Positions 38,500 to 50,865 of a DNA stretch of 64,000 nucleotides are shown here, one piece after another (within the stretch, counting starts at the first letter, position 1; the number at the start of each line of letters is the position of its first letter). The stretch is from Chrysomallon squamiferum (Eukaryota; Mollusca; Gastropoda; Neomphalida; Peltospiridae). Position numbers and translations under genes: made by a program. The stretch is from contig CM022671.1 of assembly GCA_012295275.1 (NCBI GenBank), positions 13,681,178-13,745,177 on the forward strand, given 5' to 3'. Under the pieces are notes generated by a model, which saw only the letters and a program-made list of their open reading frames with translations, did no database searches and was not told where the DNA came from.

Positions 38500-39010
38500 T
38501 ACAATCAGCCGATTGTGTTGACTTGTGGTGGAGCTGTCAGTCTCAGCCCTGTCCCTCATTTTGTGTGAAAAGAGGAAGAGGCAAGCTAACAGTGCTGGTA
38601 ATCATACATACCTGTATAGGTTAAAAGAGTATCAGATGTAACTCTGTGTGTGTGTGTGTTTGGAGGATAGATGTGTATGTGTGTGTGAATGTATGTAAAT
38701 GTTTATATTTATGTATGCTAGCCAGTGGACTTAAAAAGAAAAGATAGCATTATCCTTTTTTCATATTTCTTTTTGTTTTGTTGAGGGGGGGTTAATTAAA
38801 AAAAAAAAAAATCATATATCTTTAACTGGTCTTATGGAGATAGTCCAATATGACTGCACTGACAACCTGTTTAAATGTGTCTTCTCGTGTGGTACAAGCT
38901 CCAGGAAAGGACTGCATGGATCGGCCTAGTTAAAGTACAGCTGTCATACTGTATTAGCATGCCCTCATACAGCTGTTGGCCTATAATCAACTCACAATGC
39001 TGTATTAAAA
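38500..39010. other. Noncoding islands upstream of the receptor exon
   Basis: Two less AT-rich stretches (38500-38640 and 38825-39000) with E-box ACAGCTGT words, separated by GT repeats and a poly(A) run. No open frame of interest. Confidence 0.2.
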
Positions 39011-40005
39011 ATGTAATATTCAACCATGTACATTCTGTGTGTAACTGATTTCATAACTCTGTGATAAGTGGATTACACTATAATGTATGTGTGTATATAT
39101 ATCTTTACATACATGATGGAATTAAGCAAGGCATGTGTTTGGATTTCTTCTGCAGTTAATATGTAAGCAGACTACTAGCACAATGTTGAGTGTTGGATTG
39201 GAAGTACAGTGTGACCTCAAACAATTTCAGTGTTTCTCATAATGATCTTTGAGTTTTAATATTATTAGTTCTTCATTTAGGCTGAATCTTTTTGGGGTTG
39301 GTACTACTTCACATACTCTGAAACAGAGTTTGGATACATCACGACAAGTTGTTAAAGGGATGGAGGGAACAGTATGGGAAAATGAGTAATATCTTTGTTA
39401 ATTAAATATGTTAATAATATTAAATGCAGATTAATTTTTAAATTTAGGGTTAAATGTCGTATATTTATGGATATCATTTATTTTTATTAATTGTTATTAA
39501 AACATTCAACTTTTTTCTGATTCCCACTAATTGTTACTATACACATATAAGCTGAGTACAAAGCCTCTTTTAATTTAAAAACATGCTTAATATTGTATAA
39601 ATGTATGTAATAAATGCATGAAGCACCAAAATCATTTAACAACATCAGACCTCTGGCTGATAATAATTTTCTTAAACAGTAAGTATTTTACATAAGTCAC
39701 GATAAACACATATTTTATTTAGCATCTTGTATGTCTTAGATTTAAAGAAAAAAGAAAAGGTTTAAATTCTTAAAGTAATTTGCAAGCAACAAATCTCAAA
39801 ATCTATGTCACTTTTCAAAACTGTCTGCCACATGCATTGTTTGAATAATTTATGCTTCATGCTGGCATGTATTGAATAATATTTGCACTGTATGAGTTGT
39901 TTCTCCTTGACATACTTCTGATTTTACATAAATGCACACATAAATATTTTAGCCTACTGATGCATAGATGTATATGAGTATGTATTTTTATATGTACCTG
40001 TGAAT

Positions 40006-40010
<5 letters not shown>

Positions 40011-40039
<29 letters not shown>
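40011..40039. repeat. (TG)n microsatellite
   Basis: Pure TG run of 29 bp. Confidence 0.95.
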
Positions 40040-41257
40040 TGATATGTATTTATGTTTGTGTATGTATGGATTTGTTTGTTTGTCTGTATGTAAGAACATA
40101 CATATGTATATGTTATTTGTGTTAAGTGTTTCAATGGTAATATCAAAGGATAGTTTCAACAACAAATGCAGAATCTGTTGGAAATGCATAAAAAGTTAAA
40201 ATTGTTGGTTGTGAATAGACATTAAAGTTGTGATTTTAAAATTCTCAGTAAACATGACTGCTTGTTATTTGGTTCATAATAAAATACATCAGATTCATTT
40301 TGTGATGTCTAAATGTCAAATATGACGCTAAAATCCTCATACTTTACTTTATAGTACATTTTATTAAAAATACACTCAGCTATTTTCTACATGTGACAAA
40401 GGTATTATCAGAGAATGTCTGTGTTCATATATGTATGTAATATACATGTGTGTCTATGTATGTATGGGTTTTCTTTAATACTTTTAAAATACAAAATGGA
40501 TGGATTTGTATTTATCATGCTACATTCAAAATAACTAAATACATTAAAATGGTCTGAAAATTTGCCACATAACTATCTTATTTTATTAAAAAAAAAATTC
40601 TGTTCTGATAATGTGAATTCGTTTGTATTTTATACATATTAAAATAATGTGTGAAACTATGATTCAGTACGTATAACTAATTTCAACATTGGATATTACC
40701 CTTTCCAACCAGTATCATTTTCTGTTCTAGCCACCATTATTTCCCATTGCACTTGATATTCCATTCACAACATGTTTTATCAAACACCATATTACAGTGA
40801 TAAGATGCAGGTAAAAGATTTCTTTGGGGGTATTGAAAAGAATAGCTAGTGAGATGGTATCTGATGAATTTTTTCCCCTTTATTTTTCTTTTAACCTGAA
40901 TATAACATAAAATTTTTGATATTTTTAAATTACATGATTGTTTTGGAAGTTTGCAGTGGCTGTGACTGTTATATAAACCAAAATTAGTTTTCATTTTTCA
41001 GAAAATAGGAATATATTTAATACTATTGCTCTTTTTCTCATGAGAAGAAGGCATAGCATACTTGTATGTGCTATATTTAATATATGAGTACAAAATCACT
41101 GGTTTGGAAATGTTTCCATATGAATAAAGTGTCTGTTTTATATATACCTTTGTGTGCATGTGCATTCATATGTCTAGTCATGCATATGGGTATATGCATA
41201 TGCTGTGCTTATTTTCTGTTTAGCAAATCACATAAACATTGTTTTTCATTTTACAAC

Positions 41258-41300
41258 CTGACATGAATATTATTGTTTTACAGATCACATGAATGTATAA
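41258..41300 (+). promoter_or_regulatory. Splice acceptor, short leader and start-overlapping mini-uORF of the nuclear receptor
   Basis: A branch-like ctgac (41258-41262) lies about 20 nt before the acceptor ttttacag (ends 41283). This puts nine nucleotides of leader, from 41284, ahead of the predicted start at 41293. An ATG at 41289 opens a three-codon frame (M-N-V) that stops at 41298-41300 and overlaps the main start. The other two frames stop at 41290 (TGA, immediately before the main ATG) and 41321. No upstream exon can therefore read into the receptor frame through this acceptor, so upstream exons are 5' UTR. Neither start codon has a strong Kozak context (C or T at -3). Confidence 0.6.
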
Positions 41301-41931
41301 CAAGCTTCAGAGTCCACTCATGACAAGCAGTGTTGGTAACACCTTCACTCCATCACCACCAATTGACTATAACATTGGGCCTGATGTCATCAATGATCTG
41401 ACATCATCCAGCTTTGCTGACTTTGACTCTAAGCCATTGTCTAATGTGAGTAGTGATCTACTGTTGGGAACCCCCAGTCCTGACAGCATCATGACAACTT
41501 CCACAAGCCTGCCGGCATCATTTCCTTCAGACAACAATCGAATGGTGTCGAGCATTCCAAGTCCAGACAACAGCATGTCCAATGGAATGATGGTATCCAG
41601 TGCATCTTATGGGAACCTGGGCAATACACACATGCCCAACAATGTTATAAAACAGTTCTCTGACATCAGCGTTGCAACAACGTTCACTCAACAGGGTAGT
41701 GGATTAATGTCCAACAGTGTGAACAGTATGAACAATGGCAACCTGGGCAAGTCGTTTTCAGCAGCCAACTTGCTGACCAGTAACAGTGTCAGCAAGGCTG
41801 TCTCCACCATCACCAATCAAATACTGTCAGCCAATGGCATGAAACCAGGCCCTAAAGCACCACACTGCAAGGTGTGCGGGGACGAGTCCTCCGGATTTCA
41901 TTATGGTGTTGATTCATGTGAGGGGTGTAAG
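41293..41931 (+). CDS. Nuclear receptor, first coding exon: A/B domain and first zinc finger
   Basis: This exon encodes 213 residues of a ligand-regulated-type transcription factor that would act on DNA in the nucleus. Residues 1-191 form a low-complexity A/B region rich in Ser, Asn, Thr and Met, with six Ser/Thr-Pro sites (S7, T19, S21, T60, S62, S90) and an acidic-hydrophobic stretch around residues 24-58 that could serve as AF-1. Residues 192-212 are the first C4 zinc finger: C192, C195, C209 and C212 with the canonical spacing x2-x13-x2, followed by K213. The P-box begins CEGCK, typical of non-steroid receptors, and SGFHYGV resembles the NR1D/E75 group. The exon ends in phase 0 at a consensus donor (gtaaga, 41932). 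The open frame runs on to 41970, but that tail is intron. The ATG at 41293 follows an in-frame TGA directly. Met10 (41320) is an alternative start. Identity as a nuclear receptor is near certain; the subgroup is not. Confidence 0.95.
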
Positions 41932-42090
41932 GTAAGATGGCTGTTTCCCTTTTTCAAACAGTATCTCTGAGTGTTTTATCTTATCTGATTTAATATCACC
42001 AAGCAGTGATTTACCATCCAACATACACTAACAGAGTGTATCTTCCTTACATACAAGATTTACAAATTACAAAAACATGCTTCTGACACA

Positions 42091-42122
42091 TACACACACA
42101 CACACACTCACACACATACACA
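42091..42122. repeat. (CA)n microsatellite
   Basis: CA run with TC and TA interruptions, inside the intron between the zinc-finger exons. Confidence 0.95.
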
Positions 42123-43384
42123 CATGATAGATCTAAAGAGTTTAAAGTTTAGTCTTGCATCTAATGATATTACTGTTACTGTATGTTAAGGGTGTAATTA
42201 AAACAAATTAAAACAATCTTATTTGAAAAAAGAAAAAACTTATAATGCTAAAACTGTCTTTGAAAAACGTTTTGAAGCCCAGATTGAAGAAGTTAGTGAT
42301 GAGTTTGTAAGAATTTTTCATTGATAGAAAATCCTTTCTTTGCAACTATACAAAATATGGGGTTGGAAGTAATATTAAAATGTATTTTATAACATAAGAA
42401 ATATGAACATTTCCATACTCAGTATCCTCAACTGATAATAGAATCTAAATACTCATAAAATAACATTATATCATTATCCCCAAAATATGTCCCTCTTATG
42501 ATTGTTGATTTAATGTGAGGGGTGATATATTAATTCAGTCAGTCATTAACATTGTTTAAGCATCTTTTCTTGGACATGGAATTAGAAGTGTGTTCTAGAA
42601 GGTGAATCAGGTTTCATTATTGACAGTTTTTATATCAGCATTAAGTGAGTAAACAATAGTTATTAATTGAGCAAGTGCTTCTAGTTTTAATTAGCCATCA
42701 TACATTCTTTCATTCATTTCAAGAATGATGATGTAGAAAACTGAATATAACAATACAGATGTAGGAACAGAATATGTTTAGAACTGATCACTTAGAAAGC
42801 TCAAAATGATCATTTAGAAATTTTCATTTAGGTATAACAATGATACATGATTTAGTGATTAGGCTGCTGTTGTCACTGGAAATGTGTTAGACCTACATCA
42901 ATGCACTCATTCACTTAATGATTTCAGTATTGTGATTGAGAAAGCCATACTAATTTTAATTTTAATAAATAACACTTTTTACTTTACATTCTTTTTCTTT
43001 TTTTTTTCTTTCATTAACTCTATATTTATTTTTCCTATTTATATGTCTGGTATCTTATTTCATTGTTCAAAAACATTATCAATCAACTGAAAATCATTAC
43101 TTTGTGACATTTTGCACAACAGCTGTGAATTTCAAACTTATTTAATATGTGTGAATTAGCAGTTTACTTTTTCAGTAGTAACATGATGTGATAAAATAGT
43201 GATATTTTTTGTGACAAATTAATAACACTAATTTTAGATGTATCAGGGTTAAGACACACCTGAATGAATCAAGACTGTGATCCACAATGAACTTACTGAT
43301 CTGTTCCCAAATCCTGTATTTTTTAAAAACCTTAAAAGATTCCTTGTAGTTAATGTACTTAATCAGTAACAATCCTCATGAAAT

Positions 43385-44035
43385 GACAGTATTTTTTTAC
43401 TGTAAAACATAAAATTGACATTTAATATCAAGTAACATTAAAATACATGTCATATACATTAAGTTATACAGAAAATATTGCAAATGTATAAAATATTATT
43501 TTTTTATCATCAGTAAGTAAAAACATCTTTGAAATTTAGCAATATTAAAATACACCGTTATATTCATCATAATTTGCTAATTTATGTGAAAAAATATTAT
43601 ATGTTTGTAAATATGTTTATTTTGTTGTATGTCATCATTACTTTAAAAGATAAAGCTGATACCTAATAATCACCAATATTGAAATATATGTCGTAATACG
43701 CTAGAATTCATTTACATGAGTTCATGCAAGAAATAGTGCATATTCTTTAATGTAATATGATGTCTTATATCAACATTAAGCAAAAAATATATTGACATGT
43801 AGTAATATTAAAATATATATGCTATATTTATTATACATGAATTTATACAGAGAGCATTGCATGTGTTAAAATTATATCTTATGTCATCATTAAGTAAAAA
43901 CCCATCTGTTTGACACACAGTAATATCATATATATAGTTACATTGTTGTATTCTTCATGCATGAGTTTATATACAGTATATTTCAGGTTTATAAATGCAT
44001 AATATACCATTTTATATCATTATGTAAAACAAATA
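43385..44035. repeat. Diverged tandem array of about 110-130-bp units
   Basis: Five degenerate copies share the order: taatattaaaatatat, then catgagtttatacag, then a tattgcat-like word, then atgtcatcattaagtaaaaa. Copies begin near 43430, 43541, 43671, 43800 and 43919. Divergence is high, so the array is old. It lies inside the intron that separates the two zinc fingers. Confidence 0.75.
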
Positions 44036-44559
44036 TTATATTTATCAAGTATAATTTGTAAGAAAAAATAATATAACATTTGGAAAAAAGAACAAAATTG
44101 AAACTGTACATTAATTGATTTTTGAAATTGTATCTTCTGAAAAAGAAATTTCTGATTATTATTTTAAATTTAATTTCATCCAGGCAAAAGGAAGGAAGAT
44201 ATACTGAATTTAACGATCACTCAACAGAAATTTAATGTGTGGTTAAGTTGCAGAGGTATATTGTTAAGGATTAAACAATAGGAAAGTCTGCAGTTGGTGT
44301 CCTAGTCTTTAGAGTTCACACTTTTCTGAAGACAGGACAACACATGCCACAGTCTTTGAAAAGCAGTTATAAACTTTCATAATAAACATTTTGTATTTTC
44401 TGAAACTGAAAGATAGGCTCTATCTATATGTTATTTCAAAGATTGGAAAGGTATAGACAGACACCTGTAGGAAGACTTAATTAACAGTTTTCTGACACAT
44501 AAACAGAATTCAGACATGCATGGTCAAAGCTAGTATCACTTTCCTATTGGTGAATGATT

Positions 44560-44740
44560 CTAGTTCCTATTTTTACCTAGTATAAACAACAGCAGCACAG
44601 CTAAATGGAGTTCACTGCATACTCTCGCCACAGAGGCTCACCTCCGCTCTGCGCTGACCAAATAGATCTCTTGATAATTATTTGTGTAAAGGGCAATGAT
44701 CGGATAAAGCTAAATTCTCAAAATGTCTCTCTGGCTCTTA
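44560..44740. other. Noncoding island in the zinc-finger intron
   Basis: Less AT-rich stretch containing ggctcacctccgctctgcgctgacc (about 44636-44660) in an otherwise AT-rich intron. No splice pair and no useful frame. Confidence 0.2.
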
Positions 44741-45773
44741 ATGCTGTGAATGAAAAAAAAATGAAAAAATGTACTTAGTGTTGTATGTGTCTGTCTGTCA
44801 TTAATCTCATGAACAAATAAAAAAGGAAAAAGAAGCAAAATTGTAACATTTTGTTTTTGTTAATCCATGACTAAAACAGAACAACAATAAATTTATGCTG
44901 TCTTTTGTACCTTAATTCCATTAAAAAATATACATACACAAAATACACATATAAACATGTTTATCATAATGCCTTGACAAGGATAAAAAACTGAATTACA
45001 AATTTTTACAGATTATGTAAGTGTGTGTTCTAATCTTTTCATTTCAATTTGTTAAAGCCATATAAAAAGATATAAATAAATAAAATAAAACAGAAGTAAA
45101 AATTTAGATAGTATCTGTGATGGTTTGAGTGTCTGCCAGATTATATTAAGTTATCTGTTGAAACATTAAAAACATTAGAAATATTTAATAAAACTGATCA
45201 GAAATGCAAATAATTTTTTATAAGTTACTGTTTTGGATATATAATAATGTTTAGTGTATGTAGAGAATGTTTGCTTTGAATACTAATTAGTTTATAAAAC
45301 AATAATGCATACCCAAACATACACATGCATACAGATATAGATAGATAGACAGAGAGATAGATATACTATTGACTCAATGGGAAATGCTTGTTAGTTCAAA
45401 TCTGAGATTTCCTAGATTTGGCCTGGATTTCCCAGAATCTTGAAAGCTGAGGTCCATCAAACTGAGGTTCAGTACACTTACTGACAAATATATTTAAGCA
45501 AATACAGACATGTTACACTTCCAAACACATACACACAAACACACACACACATACACATACATATGTGTATGTGAAATACTATTTCATTAATATTTTTCTC
45601 TATGATGGTTACTGTTTTCTGTTACACTATTACTATATTATTATTCCTCTATTTTCTGAGTATTGTTGTTATTATTACAATTTTTTTCTAATATTCTGTT
45701 GTTATTATTATTGCTATTTTTTTCCTAATGATCTGTTACTGAATACTAAGGTTTAATGTAATTCTGATTTCAG

Positions 45774-45915
45774 GGTTTTTTCAGAAGATGTATAACTCAG
45801 GGAATGACCCATAAATGTGCTAATGAAGAGAAATGTGAAATCTCGCCCTTCACCCGGAATAGCTGTCAGTACTGCCGTCTCAAAAAGTGTTTTACAGTTG
45901 GCATGTCCCGAGAGG
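45774..45915 (+). CDS. Nuclear receptor, second coding exon: second zinc finger and start of C-terminal extension
   Basis: The exon is 142 nt and encodes residues 214-260 plus one nucleotide of the next codon. It starts GFFRR, completing the P-box helix begun in the upstream exon, so the splice joins CEGCK to GFFRR exactly. The second C4 finger is C228-x5-C234-x9-C244-x2-C247, the canonical spacing, with a five-residue D-box (ANEEK). RNSCQYCRLKKC and VGMSRE follow the NR1 signature. The acceptor is atttcag, with a near-consensus branch sequence (tactaag, 45744-45750). The donor is gtgagt at 45916. The phase-1 end fits a codon starting with G, such as the Ala that commonly follows SRD/SRE in NR1 proteins. 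Unlike most relatives, residue 219 is Cys (FFRRC) where Ser or Thr is usual. The hinge and ligand-binding domain must lie in exons beyond this window. No paralogue is nearby. Confidence 0.95.
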
Positions 45916-46737
45916 GTGAGTAACTTGCTTAATTAGTCAGTGGCAGATTTAGGGCTAGGTTGTGGGGATTATGATGTGTTAGGCTTTCCTTTCAAGCATT
46001 TGTTTTACCCCACCCTCCCCTCCTAAAAAAAGACAAATAAATAAATAAAAGTAAAATAATAATAATTATTTACTTTAAACTGTTTATAAAACTCCTTGGA
46101 AATTTCAGTTATAGTTTTGCTACACTATCTTAACATCTGTCTTGGATTTTAAGAAAATGAATATTCATTTCTTCAGTATCTTTTAATATTTTAATTTATT
46201 TTTTTATTTATTCTTTTTTATTTTCTATAAAATAATATAATATCAGATATTGCTATGACAATTTCTGATGTAACTTTAAAAAATAAATATTTTGACAAAT
46301 ATCTGCTACACCAAATAACTGATATTAAATCCTTCAAAATCACCTCTTTATAGCCATAAAAAAATAAAATAATAAAAACCCTTAAACTTGCCACTGAAAT
46401 ATAAATTGATAATTTTCTCATGACATTTGAAGAATGTTCTTTCTTTTAAATCCATCATTTCATTTCTTACTGACTTTTATCTGAAATGTTACTTTTTTCA
46501 CTCACTTTCTTCTGTGATACATGCTAAAAAAGAAAAAATGGCATTTCAAAAAAATAAATATTCTTATTTTTCATATTTCCCATGTTATTACCATTTTTAA
46601 AAATACTCTTTAATTAATATCTCAGTCTGTGGTTAAATCCAGTGCGATGTAATTATGTTGTTCACACTGCCCACAACACTTATCTCACTATATAAGCCTG
46701 GACTTTAGGTCTTGTAGTTGGTTTAAACTTGCAGTAA

Positions 46738-47020
46738 AATGATCATCTGATGATATTTCCTGTTCAGACTCTTGAGGTTTTTCACATTCCAACCTAGGGT
46801 ATAAAATGTTCATCTTAAACGTTCTCTGTCAGAAGATCAGATCTTCTTGAGTTTTGCCATTCCAGCTCATTCATATATATAATAATCATCTCAAGTATTC
46901 TAGATATCTCCTATTCAGTGCATTTTTCTGAGATTTTTTCATTCAAACGTACAACTTTGGTACTGGTATGAAATAGTCATCTAAGTACTTTATGTCAGAA
47001 GATCAGCCCTAGTCAGAAGG
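46738..47020. repeat. Diverged tandem array of about 70-90-bp units
   Basis: Four degenerate copies are marked by CATCT at 46744, 46811, 46887 and 46979. Recurring words are tgtcagaagatcag (near 46827 and 46995), tcttgag(a/t)ttttt and cattc(c/a)a. It is an old repeat with no coding potential. Confidence 0.6.
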
Positions 47021-49404
47021 GTTCATCCTGTTACAACATCTGCCACAGAGTTTTGTAGATAAGCTGTGTATGTCTTATTTGTTTCACTTCTCGAAGTTAC
47101 AATGTTGATAATTCTATCTAGGCTGTTTTAAAGTGTAATCTTTAAAACTAACTGAAATAAAATAAAATATTATTTATTTTTACTTTTTCTTTAAAAAGAA
47201 GATAAAATATATTGTTCTTTTTTTAATTTTTTTAATTTTTTGTTATACAATTATTATTATTAAAATGTGATATTTAAAAAAAAAATGCAGTATTTTTTCT
47301 TCCTTATCTAAATGTTTTTCAGTTGTCTTTTTTTTTTTTTTTTTTTCCTTGTTTACTCCTTGACAATTACAAAAGTCCATATTGACAAAAACTGCAGTTT
47401 ATTTAATTCCATATACTGTTCATTTGAGACAGCATGTAAAAATATATTTACTGTTTCCAAAGCAAACATTTGAGCAGTGGTGTTCTTAATAAATTTACAA
47501 CCTCTTGCTCTTTATTTGCTATTTGTAGTCTTTGCCATTGTGAAATTTAGTTTTCACAAACATTGATGTAATGTGACAAAAGCATATAACCCTTACAAGA
47601 TTGTGGTGGTCGAATGTGGAAAAAAACACCTAAATAACGATTAAAAACATAAATCATTCAGCAGTCATCTAAATATTATACCCAAAGTTAGCATATGACC
47701 AATTAATTGCTTGAATTTTCACAAACTGTTTGATTGTTGTGTGTCACAAACTTGATCAAGAAATGTGACGAAAAGTTGTTAAATTGTAACTGATGTGTTT
47801 TATGAAATTAAAAAGAGTGGTATATATTTCAAGTCTGATGTCTTTCATAGTTACAGTATGTACTCATACTGATAATAAACTTTCTGCTAGAATAGCATAT
47901 TTTCCTGAGTTTTTTTAAAGAGATTATTTACTGTGTATAGTGATTAAATGTTTAGATGGATGAGAGCATGTAAGCTGATAAATGAAAGAGAGACAGATCA
48001 TGTTTCAAATACTGTGATTTTTTTTGGTTAAATATGTATATACAGTTTTTTGCATTTTATTCAAAATATATAGGTGTATATATATGTGTGCATACATATT
48101 TATATATTTGTGTGCTGTCTATATGTGTATATTTTTTTAAGTGTATATCTGTGTGTGTTGAACAGCTACGTGAATAAGAAAAAGATTTTGTTTCTGTATG
48201 ATATAAAAAAAAGAAATTGTTTATGGGTTATATACATAGAAGAGTGTGTATGTGTATCTGAGCATGTGAAGCTGAAAACATGCTGCCACATTGTATTCAC
48301 TGATACGTGTAGCCTTGGCTCTGTGTGCATGTTTCCCCTCACCATGTGTGTGTTTACTACAATCAGCCTCTGTCACCTTTTTCTCTTAACCTCTGACGCA
48401 GTCCAGTGCATATTTCACCTTCTCTGATTGGTTGAAAACTGGGTTAGTGACGTGCTGAGGTTAAGGAATTAATTATCTATGATATATTAAACATAATGTT
48501 TATTCAGAAGGATATAATATAGTGTTAGTAAACACATTGTTGTTGTAATAAATTATTGAAGTTTTAATGATTGGCGTAATAAAAACAATTAAAAAAATTA
48601 TATATATGTATTTAATGTCCATTTTAAAAAATGTTTCAATTCACAATATTTTATTTTACAAATTAAAACAAATCCTGCCATTGTCTGTATAACATATAAT
48701 GATAATAAAAAGTTTAACATAATTCTAGAAATTTTATTATAAACATTATGTCACTAAAATTTGGATTTTGTGGATAAAATGTATAAGCTATATTTAAATT
48801 ATCCAGGATTCTGATACACTGTTACTGACATCTTTCTTATGATGCAAGTCAGTCTGCCTTATTTTTAATTATAATTCTCAATAAATCCATTTTCTTCAGT
48901 TCTAATAGATGACTTTCAGTTTTATGATAAATATTACCATTTTGTTTCATTTGATATTGAATATGAACACCTTGTAATTTTTTTTACTTCTTACAAACAT
49001 TTTGTTTCATTTGACATTTAATACAGACATCTTTTTACACTAAAGCTAATCTCTTACATCATATTCTGAAAATGCATCCACTTTAATTTTTCTTGTAGTT
49101 CATTTTGACTTGCTGAAACTTAACCATTTTTGGTTTCAAAACTTGATACATGCTGAACAGTTATAATTTACTGTCTGAGTATAAAAAGCTTTCACAAGTA
49201 CAATGTTTGTTGACACCTGCTTGCATCTTTTCAAGGGATACTTAAATCAATGTGTTATTGACATGTTTTTCTCTCAAAGAACAGATGTGTGGGTGATGTA
49301 AAACTAATATGTAATTTGAGAGTTGTCTAATGCGCTTCCTTCTTTACTGTAGGGTTCCTCTGAACAGCTTTCTCTAATCTTATCCATCATTGTCATGTGC
49401 ATAT

Positions 49405-49407
<3 letters not shown>

Positions 49408-49436
<29 letters not shown>
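49408..49436. repeat. (TA)n microsatellite
   Basis: Pure TA run. Another lies at 50014-50039. Confidence 0.95.
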
Positions 49437-49439
<3 letters not shown>

Positions 49440-49829
49440 TTTTCACCTTAATAATAATTTAAAATGAATTAATAAAAAAAAAAAAATATTACTATTAAGA
49501 ATATTTTTCTCCATCATTTTAAACATTTTGCTAAATTTTAATTATATTGTATATGTATCAATATTGTTGAAATAATGACAGTTGATTGTTAATAGTATGT
49601 ATATCTTTTACTCTAATAATAATAACAACATAGTATAAAATAATACATTAAAAAAAATAATACATTAAAAAAAGATATTAATATCAAGTGTGTGTCACCA
49701 TTGTTTTAAAATAATGACTGTTAATAGTATTGTATGGCACACTGATGACATTAATATATTGGATTAATGTCAGGCAGACAGTAAATACAGATGTAACTCA
49801 TTTTGTTTACACCATGTATTTGTTTTTCT

Positions 49830-49960
49830 GTTCCCTGACCTTGGGGGACCATTGCACATGTACATGAAACATGTATGAAAGAGAACTCAGCTGTAACCAG
49901 CTTACCAACCAATCACAGCACAGCTGACCTTCATTTCGACTAATCACAGCGGAAGATATT
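49830..49960. promoter_or_regulatory. Noncoding island with CCAAT and receptor half-sites
   Basis: TGACCT at about 49837, CCAATC at 49909 and AGCTGACCT at 49922-49930. The CCAATC-to-TGACCT spacing is 16 bp, as at 60434-60455. AATCACAGC occurs twice (near 49911 and 49942). Confidence 0.25.
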
Positions 49961-50788
49961 TCTGTAATCTTCCTTGCTAAAAATAAAAAATAAATAAATA
50001 TATTTTGATACATAATATATATATATATATATATATATTAATTCCTATGGCCACTTAATAAAAAAGAAAAGAGAAGTTTGTTTTAATTTTGAGTGTAATA
50101 TCATACTTTAAGGAAGAAATAGTAATAATAATAATCTAATATTTGTAGAAAGAGAAGACAACTTGACTGCCAACTCAGCAGTGAACTGGGGTTGGAGGGA
50201 ATATTTCAGTTGTCACATTGACTGATTAGTGCTGGGTTTTTTAATTTTCTTTTTTTATATTTCTTCTACCATTATATCTGCATTTTCTTTTGGCTATGCC
50301 TAAAACATTAATGTTATGTAATGTTCATTAAAAAAAGGTATATTAGCATCCACAAAGAAATCAACAGAACATCAAAAGAATGTTTATGTACATTACAAGA
50401 TTGTGCAATACATATATAAACAACTAAACAAATGTGTGTACATACATGCATATGCACATATATGCAATCACACACAACACAAAAACACTTAAATTTTTAA
50501 GAATGATTAAAAATAATATTGAATCATGTATGGTTTAGAAAACATGAAGAGAAAATTATTATTTGTCGTTTTGAAATGTTTTTGGGAGGTTTTTCTATAA
50601 GATAAATGTTTTATTGAGATTTATATATATATATATACACACACACACATATACACATACATCTCATTATGATTTAAACAAGAAGTTATTAATGAGGTTG
50701 TTAGTAATAATTTTCTTTTTAAATTCATTATTTATATAATTTTACTGTTCACAAGAAATACTTCCTTAATTATCTTTTTTACTTATTA

Positions 50789-50791
50789 TTT

Positions 50792-50834
<43 letters not shown>

Positions 50835-50865
50835 TGTATTTATTTTATTTATTTATTATTATTAT
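50789..50865. repeat. (TTTA)n microsatellite
   Basis: About 18 TTTA units with minor interruptions. Confidence 0.95.

Larger units (their letters stand above)
35761..41257. other. AT-rich noncoding DNA immediately upstream of the receptor exon
   Basis: No supportable exon. Contains the 80-bp array at 37 kb, islands at 38.5-39.0 kb, and TG repeats at 38253 and 40011. Because the acceptor at 41283 is strong, this is probably the 3' part of an intron following a 5' UTR exon. Confidence 0.6.
41932..45773 (+). other. Intron between the two zinc-finger exons of the nuclear receptor
   Basis: A 3,842-nt phase-0 intron bounded by GT (gtaaga) and AG (atttcag). It is AT-rich and has no supportable exon. 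It contains a CA repeat at 42091-42122, a diverged tandem array at 43385-44035, a less AT-rich island near 44560-44740 and a GATA-type tetranucleotide tract near 45335-45365. If retained, translation would stop 13 codons past the donor (at 41970), giving a protein with only one zinc finger. Confidence 0.9.

Noticed and set aside
41971-45773. Extension of the receptor exon past 41931
   Set aside because: The donor AAG|GTAAGA and the exact continuation GFFRR at 45774 show that 41932-45773 is an intron.
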